From assembly GCA_947589175.1 (NCBI GenBank), contig CANPZR010000090.1:1-9441 (forward strand): a DNA stretch of 9,441 nt. The letters are read 5' to 3'. Positions 1-6,491 of this stretch are shown in pieces (the first letter of the stretch is position 1; each line of letters starts with the position of its first letter). The position numbers were made by a program, and so were the translations under genes. Source of the DNA: an uncultured Lachnospiraceae bacterium. Its GTDB lineage: Bacteria; Bacillota; Clostridia; Lachnospirales; Lachnospiraceae. The notes beneath the pieces are model-generated. The model did no database searches, had not been told where the DNA came from, and saw only the letters and a list, made by a program, of their open reading frames with translations.

Positions 1-299
1 TCAGCGGGCGGAAATTGGTGAAGAATCTCAAGTGCCTCGGAATCCAGAATTTCAGAGGCATTTTGGGGTTCTATTTTATTTTGCCCCGCATTTAGAATGG
101 AGTCAATGGATGCGTGGAAAAGTCTCGCGTAATAGGCAAGAACCCGGAGGTTCAGCTTGGCCCGGTTGTTCTCGACATTGCTGATAAAAGCGGGTGTGCA
201 GCCAAGTTCCTCAGCCATCTGTTCCTGTGTATATGCGTGTTCTGTTCTCAGCCGTTTCAGTTCTTTCCCTATTGCGTTGTAATCAAAAATTTCTGCCAT
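1..299 (-). CDS. XRE-family helix-turn-helix transcriptional regulator (partial, C-terminus off the left edge)
   Basis: A DNA-binding regulator of the Cro/C1 (XRE) type, read on the minus strand from an ATG at 299 to beyond base 1; 99 residues are visible. Residues about 9-65 form the five-helix HTH_3 fold: the helix pair around TQEQMAEELGCTPAFISNVE (24-43) is the classic helix-turn-helix, followed by ENNRAKLNLRVLAYYARLF. The start is supported by an AAGGAGG-type site (revcomp of 304-310) 6 nt upstream of the ATG. It is divergent from the LRR/VWA/MoxR operon, and the shared 115-bp spacer is very AT-rich with overlapping candidate promoters. Autoregulation and control of that operon are therefore likely, but this is inferred. 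The tail after residue 75 (Gln/Asn/Glu-rich) has no recognisable domain. The class is secure; ligand and target are unknown. Confidence 0.88.
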   Translation of the reverse strand, partial: MAEIFDYNAIGKELKRLRTEHAYTQEQMAEELGCTPAFISNVENNRAKLNLRVLAYYARLFHASIDSILNAGQNKIEPQNASEILDSEALEILHQFPPA

Positions 300-340
300 G
301 AAGGACCTCCTTGATTATATCTATAAATATATTTTTTTAT

Positions 341-369
341 ATTTTATTATATAAATGACTTGAAATCAA
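341..369 (-). promoter_or_regulatory. Possible promoter for the divergent XRE regulator
   Basis: On the minus strand, TTGATT (plus 364-369) and TAAAAT (plus 341-346) are 17 bp apart. The -35 overlaps the -35 of the oppositely directed operon promoter. The region is so AT-rich that several -10-like hexamers exist, so the exact choice is tentative. Confidence 0.3.
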
Positions 370-388
370 CCCCCTCATATGGTATAGT
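360..388 (+). promoter_or_regulatory. Sigma-70-type promoter for the LRR-VWA-MoxR operon
   Basis: TTGAAA at 360-365 and TATAGT at 383-388 are separated by exactly 17 bp. Initiation is expected near 395, about 30 nt before the LRR protein's start codon. It is the only well-formed promoter between the regulator and the operon, and its -35 overlaps the candidate -35 of the divergent regulator gene. This suggests that one bound repressor could cover both. Confidence 0.65.
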
Positions 389-409
389 ATTATATATCAA
401 TAAGTATAC

Positions 410-414
410 AGGAG
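410..414 (+). promoter_or_regulatory. Ribosome binding site that decides the LRR protein start
   Basis: AGGAG abuts the upstream in-frame ATG at 415, leaving it no spacer. It lies 12 nt before the in-frame ATG at 427, a long but usable distance. I therefore prefer 427. Confidence 0.5.
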
Positions 415-426
415 ATGGATGCGAAG

Positions 427-2298
427 ATGACAGAAATAGAATATAAAGGGAACCGGTTTATCCTCGAAAAGGTAACCGCCTACAGTTATAAAGGGCAGGA
501 ACAGTATCGTGTCTCCTTTAAGGAGATTGCCTGTGAGCATGTCTTTCTTCCGGAGAGTTATGAAGGAGTCGCCGTTACAATGTGCGCAGGTTATGCTTCT
601 AATCAGATATACTGGGACCGGGAGAAGTTTCCGCATTTTGAGAAAGCAAAGATACTGCATATACCTGCCTCAATTCAATTCATCGATATTCACAATGATA
701 TTTTTCCGGAGCTGGAGAGGGTGGATGTTGATTTGTCCAATAAATATTTTTTTACGGACGGACGGCTGATTATCCGGCGGGATAAGATGGAGCTGGTCTA
801 TTGTCCGGTCTGCCGGGGAGAGAGTCTGGAGATTCCGGAGTATGTCAGGCGCATCCACGATGATGCTTTTGAGGGGACCATGTATACGGAGATCCGTTTT
901 TTGGGAAAGGCTCCTGTTATTTCGTCCGATGCGTTTAAGAGGTCAAGGTGGCTTGGTTCTCAGGAGTCTATTATAATTGGAGACATGTTGTATAAGATTC
1001 CGGAGGACGATCGCTTAGAGGTGCCGGATCATATCCGGAGGTTCGATCCGTATGTCTTTCGAAGATATGGAAGTCCGCGGGAGATGGTGACGCCGGTTTT
1101 GCCCGGGAGACTTCACATGGAATATCTGACAGACTGCCATTTTCTGAAATTGACATCCAGGACGGCGCCTGTTAATATGGCATGTCTGCGGATGTGGGAA
1201 AGCCTGGAAGACGTGGAGATTGCAGAGGGGCACAGGCAATACAGGACGGTGGACGGCGTTATTTATTCCAGAGACGGCCGGGTTCTGGCATGGTATCCGT
1301 GCCACAAGCGCGGGGATACATTCACAGTTCCTGACGGCGTGCAGAAGATAGCGGAGTTTGCTTTTGCCAATCAGGCCTATTTGAAAAGGATTACGATGTC
1401 GGACAGTGTCAGGGCGCTCGGAGCAGGCGCTTTCTCAAACTGCAGGATGCTGGAGCATGTGGATTTTTCGCCCGGTATCAGGGAAATCCCGGATGCGAGT
1501 ATTTATCGGAGACACGGTATGTTTGAGGGCTGTTCTCATTTGAAAAGCATTGTACTGCCGGATAAAATGACATATCTGGGAAGCTTTGCTTTTCAGAACA
1601 GCGGACTGCAGTCCATTGAGCTGGGCGAAAAGCTGGAGCAGATCGGAGAATATGCGCTTATGGCGGAAAAGCTGGAGGAGATCCGGCTGCCGTCGAGTGT
1701 AAAAAGGGTTGGCAGAGGCTCCCTGTTCTATGCAAAGAAAGTGACAGCGTATGAGGGGACGGCAAGAGGACTTGTGTCCGCGGTCAACACGCACTGGCCG
1801 GGTGAAAAGGAAAGCGCTCCAAATTTGAAATGGAGCAGCTGCTGGGTTGAGGTCCTTCACAGGAAGAGCGAAAAGCGCGATAGCTTTTATATCCCGGGGA
1901 GCTTGAAGATGAGCGCGGCGTATCATCTGGAATATGCATGGAACGGCGACCATATTGATTATGAGGAATACGATCAGTGTCTGGAGAAGCTTTCGGATTC
2001 CGATGAGAAGCTGGAGTTTGCCCAGTATGGCCTGCTGAGGAAGAGAGATGGGGAAGAAAATATATACGAGGATTATGTACGCAGAGTTTCCTTTAAATTG
2101 GGTTGCCGGTTGCTGGAACAGGGTCGGGAGAAGGAGTTCCTCTCGCTTTTAAAGCGGGATGTTATCGGTGAAAATTCGCTGCAAAAACTGTTGAAATACA
2201 GCAATGAGCGGGGCGAGACGGTGTGTTCCGCTTATATTGCGGATTTTTTGAGGAAAAAGAAGGGCGGGAAAAAAGCCAGCAGCAGTTTTCGGATATGA
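427..2298 (+). CDS. BspA-like leucine-rich-repeat protein, cytoplasmic, first gene of LRR-VWA-MoxR operon
   Basis: A 623-residue protein with BspA/Treponema-type leucine-rich repeats (LRR_5 family), which form curved solenoids used for protein recognition. Repeats are clearest at about residues 299-440, with the pattern VPDGVQKIAEFAFANQ, then MSDSVRALGAGAFSNC, LPDKMTYLGSFAFQNS and LPSSVKRVGRGSLFY. A more degenerate block at about 130-160 contains IPEYVRRIHDDAFEG. There is no signal peptide, membrane segment or sorting motif, unlike the secreted adhesins of this repeat class, so it should act in the cytoplasm. The last 130 residues (about 490-623) are charged and helical, ending in a Lys-rich tail, and resemble the helical-repeat C-termini common on Clostridia LRR proteins. 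The next gene follows after 37 nt, so it is probably a partner of the VWA and MoxR proteins, perhaps their target-recognition subunit (inference). The start could instead be 415. Confidence 0.85.
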   Translation: MTEIEYKGNRFILEKVTAYSYKGQEQYRVSFKEIACEHVFLPESYEGVAVTMCAGYASNQIYWDREKFPHFEKAKILHIPASIQFIDIHNDIFPELERVDVDLSNKYFFTDGRLIIRRDKMELVYCPVCRGESLEIPEYVRRIHDDAFEGTMYTEIRFLGKAPVISSDAFKRSRWLGSQESIIIGDMLYKIPEDDRLEVPDHIRRFDPYVFRRYGSPREMVTPVLPGRLHMEYLTDCHFLKLTSRTAPVNMACLRMWESLEDVEIAEGHRQYRTVDGVIYSRDGRVLAWYPCHKRGDTFTVPDGVQKIAEFAFANQAYLKRITMSDSVRALGAGAFSNCRMLEHVDFSPGIREIPDASIYRRHGMFEGCSHLKSIVLPDKMTYLGSFAFQNSGLQSIELGEKLEQIGEYALMAEKLEEIRLPSSVKRVGRGSLFYAKKVTAYEGTARGLVSAVNTHWPGEKESAPNLKWSSCWVEVLHRKSEKRDSFYIPGSLKMSAAYHLEYAWNGDHIDYEEYDQCLEKLSDSDEKLEFAQYGLLRKRDGEENIYEDYVRRVSFKLGCRLLEQGREKEFLSLLKRDVIGENSLQKLLKYSNERGETVCSAYIADFLRKKKGGKKASSSFRI

Positions 2299-2321
2299 CT
2301 CAGCTGCGGGCAGAGAGTGAA

Positions 2322-2328
2322 AAGGTGG
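2322..2328 (+). promoter_or_regulatory. Ribosome binding site for a TTG start
   Basis: AAGGTGG sits 7 nt before the TTG at 2336. The next in-frame ATG is some 25 codons later, inside conserved-looking sequence and without a comparable site, so TTG initiation is favoured. A weak start codon may keep this subunit below its neighbours in amount (inference). Confidence 0.6.
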
Positions 2329-2335
2329 TATTTTC

Positions 2336-3784
2336 TTGGACGATGAGAAGAAGAGCGCAGTGTGCCTGGAAGTTCTGAGACAGAGCAGTCACAGACTTTA
2401 TTTTGAAATGCGTTTTTTGGAGCAGGCGATTTTCACCTTGATTCCGGAAGAAAATTCGCTGATATTCTTTGGCGGGGATGGGGAAAGCCTTTATTTTGAG
2501 AGCGAATATCTTTTAAAGAGATATTTGCAGGATCCGGCGAGCGTCGCCTGTGATTATCTGCACACTGTGATTCACTGCCTGTACCAGCACCCGTTCCTGG
2601 CATTTCGACATGATGAGAAGTACTGGAATCTGGCGTCGGATATAGCGGTGGCGGATGTGTTTGGAGAGCTGGGCGTCTCATGGATCACGGAGCAGATTCC
2701 GGAGGAGTGTCTGGAAATTGCGGATCAGATCCGAGAGAAGGTGCCGATGATGTCGGCTGATTATATCGCCATGTATCTTCAGGATGAATTCAGCACGGAG
2801 GAGAGTCTGTTTGGATACCGGTATGAGGAGCTGGAGCGGCTGTTTAAAAGGGACAGCCATGAGTGCTGGCGGGGCGGAAGCACACAGAAAGGAGAGGAAG
2901 AGGATGCCAGCGAGGGAGAGAGCGCAGGGGAGAATTTGGACGACAGCGAAGTGAGTGCGGGAGAACGCTCGCAGGACAGCGAGGGAGGGAACGCAGGGGA
3001 GAATTTGGACGACAGCGAAGTGAGTGCGGGAGAACGCCCGCAGGACAGTGATGGAGATGGCAGGCTATCGGAGGTCTGGAAGGATATAGCCAGGAGCGCG
3101 GTCCTGCACGCCGAAAGTTTTTCCAAAGGACGGGGAGAGATGCCGGCCAATATGAGGAAGAATATACAGAAGCTGACACGGGAGCAATATGATTATACAG
3201 AATTTTTGAGAAAGTTTGCGGTGTTCCAGGAACGAATGAAGGTCAATATGGATGAGTTCGATTACTCCTATTACATGTATGGATTGCGGATATTTGGGAA
3301 AATTCCGCTGATTGAGCCATTAGAATACAGAGAGGAAAAGCAGATCCGGGAATTTGCAATCGTGATTGACACATCCGGTTCATGCAGCGGGGAGCTGGTG
3401 GAGCGTTTTCTGAACAAGACATATAACATACTGTGTCAGGAAGAATGTTTTGCGGACCGTATTGCTCTGCATATAATCCAGTGCGATGCGAGAGTGCAGC
3501 AGGACGTCAGAATTGATTCGTTGGAGAATATGGAAAAATTTATCCGTGAAATGACGCTTTTTGGCGGTGGAGGAACAGATTTCAGGCCGGCCTTTGAATA
3601 TGTGGACAGACTGTGCCAGATCGGTGAATTTAAAAGATTGCATGGAATGATTTATTTTACAGACGGGGATGGCATATTTCCGCAGAAACCACCGGATTAT
3701 AAAACAGCATTTGTCTTTGTAAAAAGAGAGGATGACGTCCGCGTGCCGCCCTGGGCGATGCGGATTTATCTGGACCATATATAA
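2336..3784 (+). CDS. DUF2201-like putative metallopeptidase with C-terminal VWA domain, MoxR partner
   Basis: A 482-residue two-domain protein. Residues about 10-130 resemble the DUF2201 metallopeptidase-like domain: a helix with HTVIH (76-80) and then KYWNLASDIAVADVF, the counterpart of the usual WN-A-D segment. The expected HExxH glutamate is Thr77, so peptidase activity is doubtful. Residues about 180-245 are an acidic, Ser/Gly-rich linker with two tandem 23-residue repeats. The C-terminal half carries a VWA-like fold with an intact metal-ion-dependent adhesion site: DTSGS (345-349), the conserved Thr in GGGGTDF (410-416) and TDGDG (442-446). VWA proteins encoded beside MoxR ATPases act as adaptors that present substrate to the ATPase, as in RavA-ViaA or CbbQ-CbbO. 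The MoxR gene begins 18 nt after the stop. No signal peptide is seen, so it is cytoplasmic. The family call is firm; the substrate is unknown. Confidence 0.87.
   Translation: MDDEKKSAVCLEVLRQSSHRLYFEMRFLEQAIFTLIPEENSLIFFGGDGESLYFESEYLLKRYLQDPASVACDYLHTVIHCLYQHPFLAFRHDEKYWNLASDIAVADVFGELGVSWITEQIPEECLEIADQIREKVPMMSADYIAMYLQDEFSTEESLFGYRYEELERLFKRDSHECWRGGSTQKGEEEDASEGESAGENLDDSEVSAGERSQDSEGGNAGENLDDSEVSAGERPQDSDGDGRLSEVWKDIARSAVLHAESFSKGRGEMPANMRKNIQKLTREQYDYTEFLRKFAVFQERMKVNMDEFDYSYYMYGLRIFGKIPLIEPLEYREEKQIREFAIVIDTSGSCSGELVERFLNKTYNILCQEECFADRIALHIIQCDARVQQDVRIDSLENMEKFIREMTLFGGGGTDFRPAFEYVDRLCQIGEFKRLHGMIYFTDGDGIFPQKPPDYKTAFVFVKREDDVRVPPWAMRIYLDHI
2911..3048 (+). repeat. 69-bp in-frame tandem duplication in the VWA gene linker
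   Basis: Copies 2911-2979 and 2980-3048 differ at 3 of 69 positions by my alignment. Each encodes 23 residues containing AGENLDDSEVSAGER, an acidic disordered-type linker between the metallopeptidase-like and VWA domains. The high identity, including silent positions, points to a recent duplication by slippage or unequal recombination. Confidence 0.92.
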
Positions 3785-3792
3785 AAATAAAT

Positions 3793-3797
3793 GGAGG
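3793..3797 (+). promoter_or_regulatory. Ribosome binding site that decides the MoxR start
   Basis: GGAGG lies 5 nt before the ATG at 3803. The upstream in-frame ATG at 3791 overlaps this site and has no site of its own, so 3803 is the better start. Confidence 0.7.
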
Positions 3798-3802
3798 CAG
3801 CG

Positions 3803-5308
3803 ATGAATATCAAAGAGGCAAAGGAAGAGATTAAGAAATCCGTAGAGATTTACCTTGAAAAAAATGAATTTGGAGAGTATGCCATACCGGTATCCAGGCA
3901 GAGGCCTGTTTTTATGGTGGGCGCTCCCGGAATCGGCAAGACGGCGATTATGCAGCAGATTGCCGCGGAACTTGACATTGCGCTTGTGTCTTATTCCATG
4001 ACACATCATACAAGACAGAGCGCCCTGGGACTGCCGGTGATTGAGGAGAGAGAGTTTGACGGAAAGCACGCCGTTGTATCGGAGTACACCATGAGTGAGA
4101 TTATAGCGGCGATTTATCATGTGATGCAGGATTCCGGGAAAAGGGAGGGGATTCTTTTCCTGGATGAAATCAACTGCGTTTCGGAGACGCTGGCGCCGGC
4201 AATGCTGCTCTTTTTGCAGTATAAAATATTTGGAAATCAGTCAGTGCCAGAGGGGTGGGTAGTGGTGACAGCGGGCAATCCGCCCCAGTACAATAAATCG
4301 GTCAAGGAATTTGATATAGCTACGATGGACCGCTTAAAGAGGATTGATGTGACGGAGGATTTTTCTGTGTGGAAGCAATATGCCTACAGTCAGGGAATAC
4401 ATGCAGGCATTATCACATTTCTGGAGATTAATCAAGATTGGTTTTATTCCATCCGCACCACGGTGGACGGGACGCAGTATGTGACAGCCAGGGGCTGGGA
4501 GGACCTGTCTGTCGCTATGCAGCTCTATGAAAAAAAGAATTTTGTAATTGATGGGAAACTGATCGGTCAGTATATTACAGATACGGAAATTGCAAAAAAA
4601 TTTGAAATTTATTATGAGTTATACCGAAAATATAAATCGGACTATCAGGTGGCGGATATTTTGTCCGGGAAATACAGCGACGAGGTGACCAATCGGGCGC
4701 AGAAGGCGAGAATGGATGAAAGATTTTCACTGATCGGCCTGCTGCTGGAAAAAATAAATGAGGGATGCCGGAAGTCTGTTGGACGGGAACATAGTCTGCA
4801 GATGGCTGTTCGGGCTCTTCGCGATATTAAAAATTCTTTAGAAAAGGAAAAGAATCCGATTTCGATGCGGCTGGATATGCAGGCCATGAAATTGCAGCGC
4901 CAGCTTCAGGAAAAAACAGCGGCATCGAGTGTGGAAGCCAGGGAAAGAGAAGAATATCTTGCTGCGGTACAGCTTTTGAGAAATCTGGAAAAGAATCCAG
5001 ATAGCGAAGATATGCGGAAGGATTTTGAAAAGGTGAAAAAGCTGTTCGACCGGGAGGTAAAAAAACATCAGAAGCAGATAGAAGAGGTTCAATCCATGAT
5101 GGAGGCGGCCTTTCGATTTATAGAGAATGTATGGGGAAACGGACAGGAGCTGGTACTTTTTCTGACGGAGCTGACAGCGGGGAAGGACAGCCTTTTTTTC
5201 GTCAGCCAGTGGGGATGCGATTCGTATTATTCACATAATAGAGAATTGCTGGTCTATGATCAGGAAAGGAAACTTACAGAGGAAATCCGGGCGCTTATGG
5301 ACTTGTAA
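3803..5308 (+). CDS. MoxR-like AAA+ ATPase
   Basis: A 501-residue AAA+ ATPase of the MoxR/AAA_5 kind. Visible motifs are Walker A GAPGIGKT (40-47), Walker B ILFLDEIN (117-124), sensor-1 region AGNPP (157-161) and the arginine-finger segment MDRLKR (175-180). SMTHHTRQSALGLP between the Walker motifs is the substrate-loop region typical of MoxR proteins. After the ATPase core and lid (to about residue 330) comes a highly charged predicted coiled coil (about 345-435). A conserved-looking tail follows, with FLTELTAGKDSLFFVSQWG and then YYSHNRELL. MoxR ATPases form hexameric rings and, with a VWA partner, remodel or activate other proteins; the adjacent VWA gene is the obvious partner. The tail is longer than in minimal MoxR proteins of roughly 300-350 residues and could bind the VWA or LRR subunit (inference). 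It is the last gene of the operon; no convincing terminator follows. Confidence 0.92.
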   Translation: MNIKEAKEEIKKSVEIYLEKNEFGEYAIPVSRQRPVFMVGAPGIGKTAIMQQIAAELDIALVSYSMTHHTRQSALGLPVIEEREFDGKHAVVSEYTMSEIIAAIYHVMQDSGKREGILFLDEINCVSETLAPAMLLFLQYKIFGNQSVPEGWVVVTAGNPPQYNKSVKEFDIATMDRLKRIDVTEDFSVWKQYAYSQGIHAGIITFLEINQDWFYSIRTTVDGTQYVTARGWEDLSVAMQLYEKKNFVIDGKLIGQYITDTEIAKKFEIYYELYRKYKSDYQVADILSGKYSDEVTNRAQKARMDERFSLIGLLLEKINEGCRKSVGREHSLQMAVRALRDIKNSLEKEKNPISMRLDMQAMKLQRQLQEKTAASSVEAREREEYLAAVQLLRNLEKNPDSEDMRKDFEKVKKLFDREVKKHQKQIEEVQSMMEAAFRFIENVWGNGQELVLFLTELTAGKDSLFFVSQWGCDSYYSHNRELLVYDQERKLTEEIRALMDL

Positions 5309-5339
5309 TATATTTTTTTAGAAAATAAAGGAGTAAAAA

Positions 5340-5447
5340 TTGAATTGTGTGTTGCCGTATGTTTTTTCTATTGTAGATTGCGTAGTTCTTTGTTATAATG
5401 GCATTAGTAAATCCAGTCAGGCAGGTGAGAATAGTATATCGAAATAG
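5340..5447 (+). CDS. Possible 35-residue small hydrophobic protein (TTG start)
   Basis: A TTG at 5340 is preceded, after 6 nt, by an excellent AAGGAG site (5328-5333) and opens 35 codons ending at TAG 5445-5447. Residues 1-19 (LNCVLPYVFSIVDCVVLCY) are hydrophobic enough for a short membrane helix; the rest is polar. It could be translated from read-through of the upstream operon, and its stop overlaps the ribosome binding site of the DUF3842 gene. Against it: a strong promoter (5371-5399) lies inside it, the start is rare, and such a short ORF can arise by chance. I do not recognise a homologue. Confidence 0.2.
   Translation: MNCVLPYVFSIVDCVVLCYNGISKSSQAGENSISK
5371..5399 (+). promoter_or_regulatory. 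Extended -10 sigma-70 promoter for the DUF3842 gene
   Basis: TTGTAG (5371-5376) is followed after 17 bp by a perfect TATAAT (5394-5399). The TGT just before the hexamer makes an extended -10. Transcription should start near 5406, giving a leader of about 55 nt. Confidence 0.75.
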
Positions 5448-5460
5448 GAGGCAGCCCTTT

Positions 5461-5874
5461 ATGATTGTACTTGTAATTGACGCGCAAGGCGGCGGAATCG
5501 GCCGACAGCTTGTTCTGTCCATCAAACAGGCCTTGCCGGACGTTGAGGTAATGGCCGTTGGAACTAATACGGCGGCGACGGCCGCCATGCTAAAGGCCGG
5601 CGCAGCTTCTGCCGCGACCGGTGAAAACGCCGTTGTTGTCTGTTCAAGAAAAGCGGATATTATCGTTGGCCCCATCGGGATTGTCATAGCGGATTCCATG
5701 CTCGGAGAGATTACTCCTAAAATGGCGCTTGCCGTCGCGGGCAGTAACGCCAGGCGCGTTCTCATTCCGTTCAGCCACTGCGACAATATTATTGCGGGAG
5801 CGGAAACGACGAGCACGACAGAACTGATTCAGAAGGCTGTCGCGGAAGTTCAAAAGCTGTGCGAAACATCTTGA
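5461..5874 (+). CDS. DUF3842 family protein
   Basis: A 137-residue protein that I recognise as DUF3842, a family of unknown function common in Clostridia. It begins MIVLVIDAQGGGIGRQL, a hydrophobic strand followed by a Gly-rich loop as in nucleotide-binding Rossmann-like folds. Further conserved-looking stretches are ADIIVGPIGIVIADSMLGEITP (middle, given in part as residues 66-86) and IPFSHCDNIIAGAE (102-115), the latter with His106, Cys107 and Asp108. No signal peptide or membrane segment is present. The start at 5461 has AGGAGG (5446-5451) 9 nt upstream, and the family-like N-terminus begins exactly there, so a longer reading from 5398 is rejected. It has its own promoter, and the promoter of the following lar-type operon overlaps its stop codon. 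A functional link with nickel-pincer metabolism is possible but only positional. Confidence 0.88.
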   Translation: MIVLVIDAQGGGIGRQLVLSIKQALPDVEVMAVGTNTAATAAMLKAGAASAATGENAVVVCSRKADIIVGPIGIVIADSMLGEITPKMALAVAGSNARRVLIPFSHCDNIIAGAETTSTTELIQKAVAEVQKLCETS

Positions 5875-5900
5875 CAAGTGCCGTGTAGTTGCGTTATCAT
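5871..5900 (+). promoter_or_regulatory. Promoter of the membrane protein-larB-larC operon
   Basis: A consensus TTGACA (5871-5876) is followed after 18 bp by TATCAT (5895-5900). The -35 overlaps the TGA stop of the DUF3842 gene. Expected start is near 5907, leaving a leader of about 150 nt before the first gene. Confidence 0.65.
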
Positions 5901-5906
5901 AATACA

Positions 5907-6059
5907 AACGGTTTGCTGAAGCGGACCATCGGTACAGAACTATTTTCTTTTGAATGGCGTACTATGAAGGTATGCGTTTTCTCTGAAGAGTGACAGCGTA
6001 TGTATTTTTCTAAGGCATACGAATCATCCAATTTATTTATGATTCAGGAGGGATAAAAT
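5907..6059 (+). promoter_or_regulatory. Structured 5' leader with competing hairpins
   Basis: The leader holds several inverted repeats. GGTTTGC/GCGGACC (5910-5916, 5921-5927) closes a TGAA loop right at the predicted 5' end. Segment A GCGTAC (5957-5962) pairs with B GTATGC (5970-5975), followed by a short TTTT at 5977. B can instead pair with D GCATAC (6015-6020), while C CGTATG (5997-6002) pairs with D' CATACG (6016-6021). GAATCAT/ATGATTC (6021-6027, 6039-6045) forms a stem ending directly before the AGGAGGG ribosome binding site (6046-6052). The mutually exclusive pairings resemble a riboswitch or attenuator, but I recognise no known RNA family and the stems are short. Confidence 0.4.
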
Positions 6060-6491
6060 ATGGCATGTTTTATTGTTCCGGCGGCTGAAGCTGTCGTTAC
6101 CACGATTGTTGCAAAGACGATGAAATCCAAGGAGGCGGCCCCGGAGACTGTGAAGGTACAGCTCGACGGAGCGGACATGATCGAGGCGGAGAAGATTTCT
6201 TTTTCCAGAAAGCTCGGCTGGCTCAACAAGATGCTGTGGGGCGGCTCGGCACTTTTGGCGTTTGAGCACGTCTGGCACGGGGAGGTCATTCCGTGGTTCC
6301 CGTTCCTTACGGCGGCGTCCAATCCCGCTGACGCGGTGGAGATGCTCCGTGAAATGTCGACCGTAGGCGTCACGATGGCGGCCCTGGTAACGGCTGTCTG
6401 GGCGGGCATGCTCGCCGTGAGCTCTGTGATTGAAAAACGGGCGCAGAAGGTACAGCCCGCCAGGATAAGGGCGGGGAGGCTCAAGGAATGA
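6060..6491 (+). CDS. Small integral membrane protein of unknown function, upstream of larB/larC
   Basis: A 143-residue protein I do not recognise. It begins with a short hydrophobic segment (residues 2-18, ACFIVPAAEAVVTTIVA) with no signal-peptidase site, then a charged stretch (21-55). Two likely membrane helices follow: about 56-70 (continuing to 85) and about 101-123. FEHVWHGE (68-75) places two histidines and two glutamates next to the first helix, plausible for metal contact, though this is a guess. The C-terminus is basic (EKRAQKVQPARIRAGRLKE), so positively charged and probably cytoplasmic. The start has AGGAGGG 7 nt upstream. Its stop overlaps the next gene's start by 4 bp (ATGA at 6488-6491), so the two proteins are probably made and used together, perhaps as a membrane complex. 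Position in front of larB suggests a role in nickel handling or pincer-cofactor use (inference). Confidence 0.75.
   Translation: MACFIVPAAEAVVTTIVAKTMKSKEAAPETVKVQLDGADMIEAEKISFSRKLGWLNKMLWGGSALLAFEHVWHGEVIPWFPFLTAASNPADAVEMLREMSTVGVTMAALVTAVWAGMLAVSSVIEKRAQKVQPARIRAGRLKE

Noticed and set aside
114..314. Plus-strand ORF within the XRE regulator
   Set aside because: It is antisense to a well-supported HTH gene with a good ribosome site, and has no family features.
3380..4120. Long minus-strand ORF across the VWA-MoxR junction
   Set aside because: It is antisense to two strongly supported genes, its protein lacks recognisable domains, and it is rich in Arg, His and Leu as expected of a shadow frame.
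5311..5327. Terminator after the MoxR gene (TATTTT/AAAATA)
   Set aside because: The stem is six A-T pairs only, too weak to be called.
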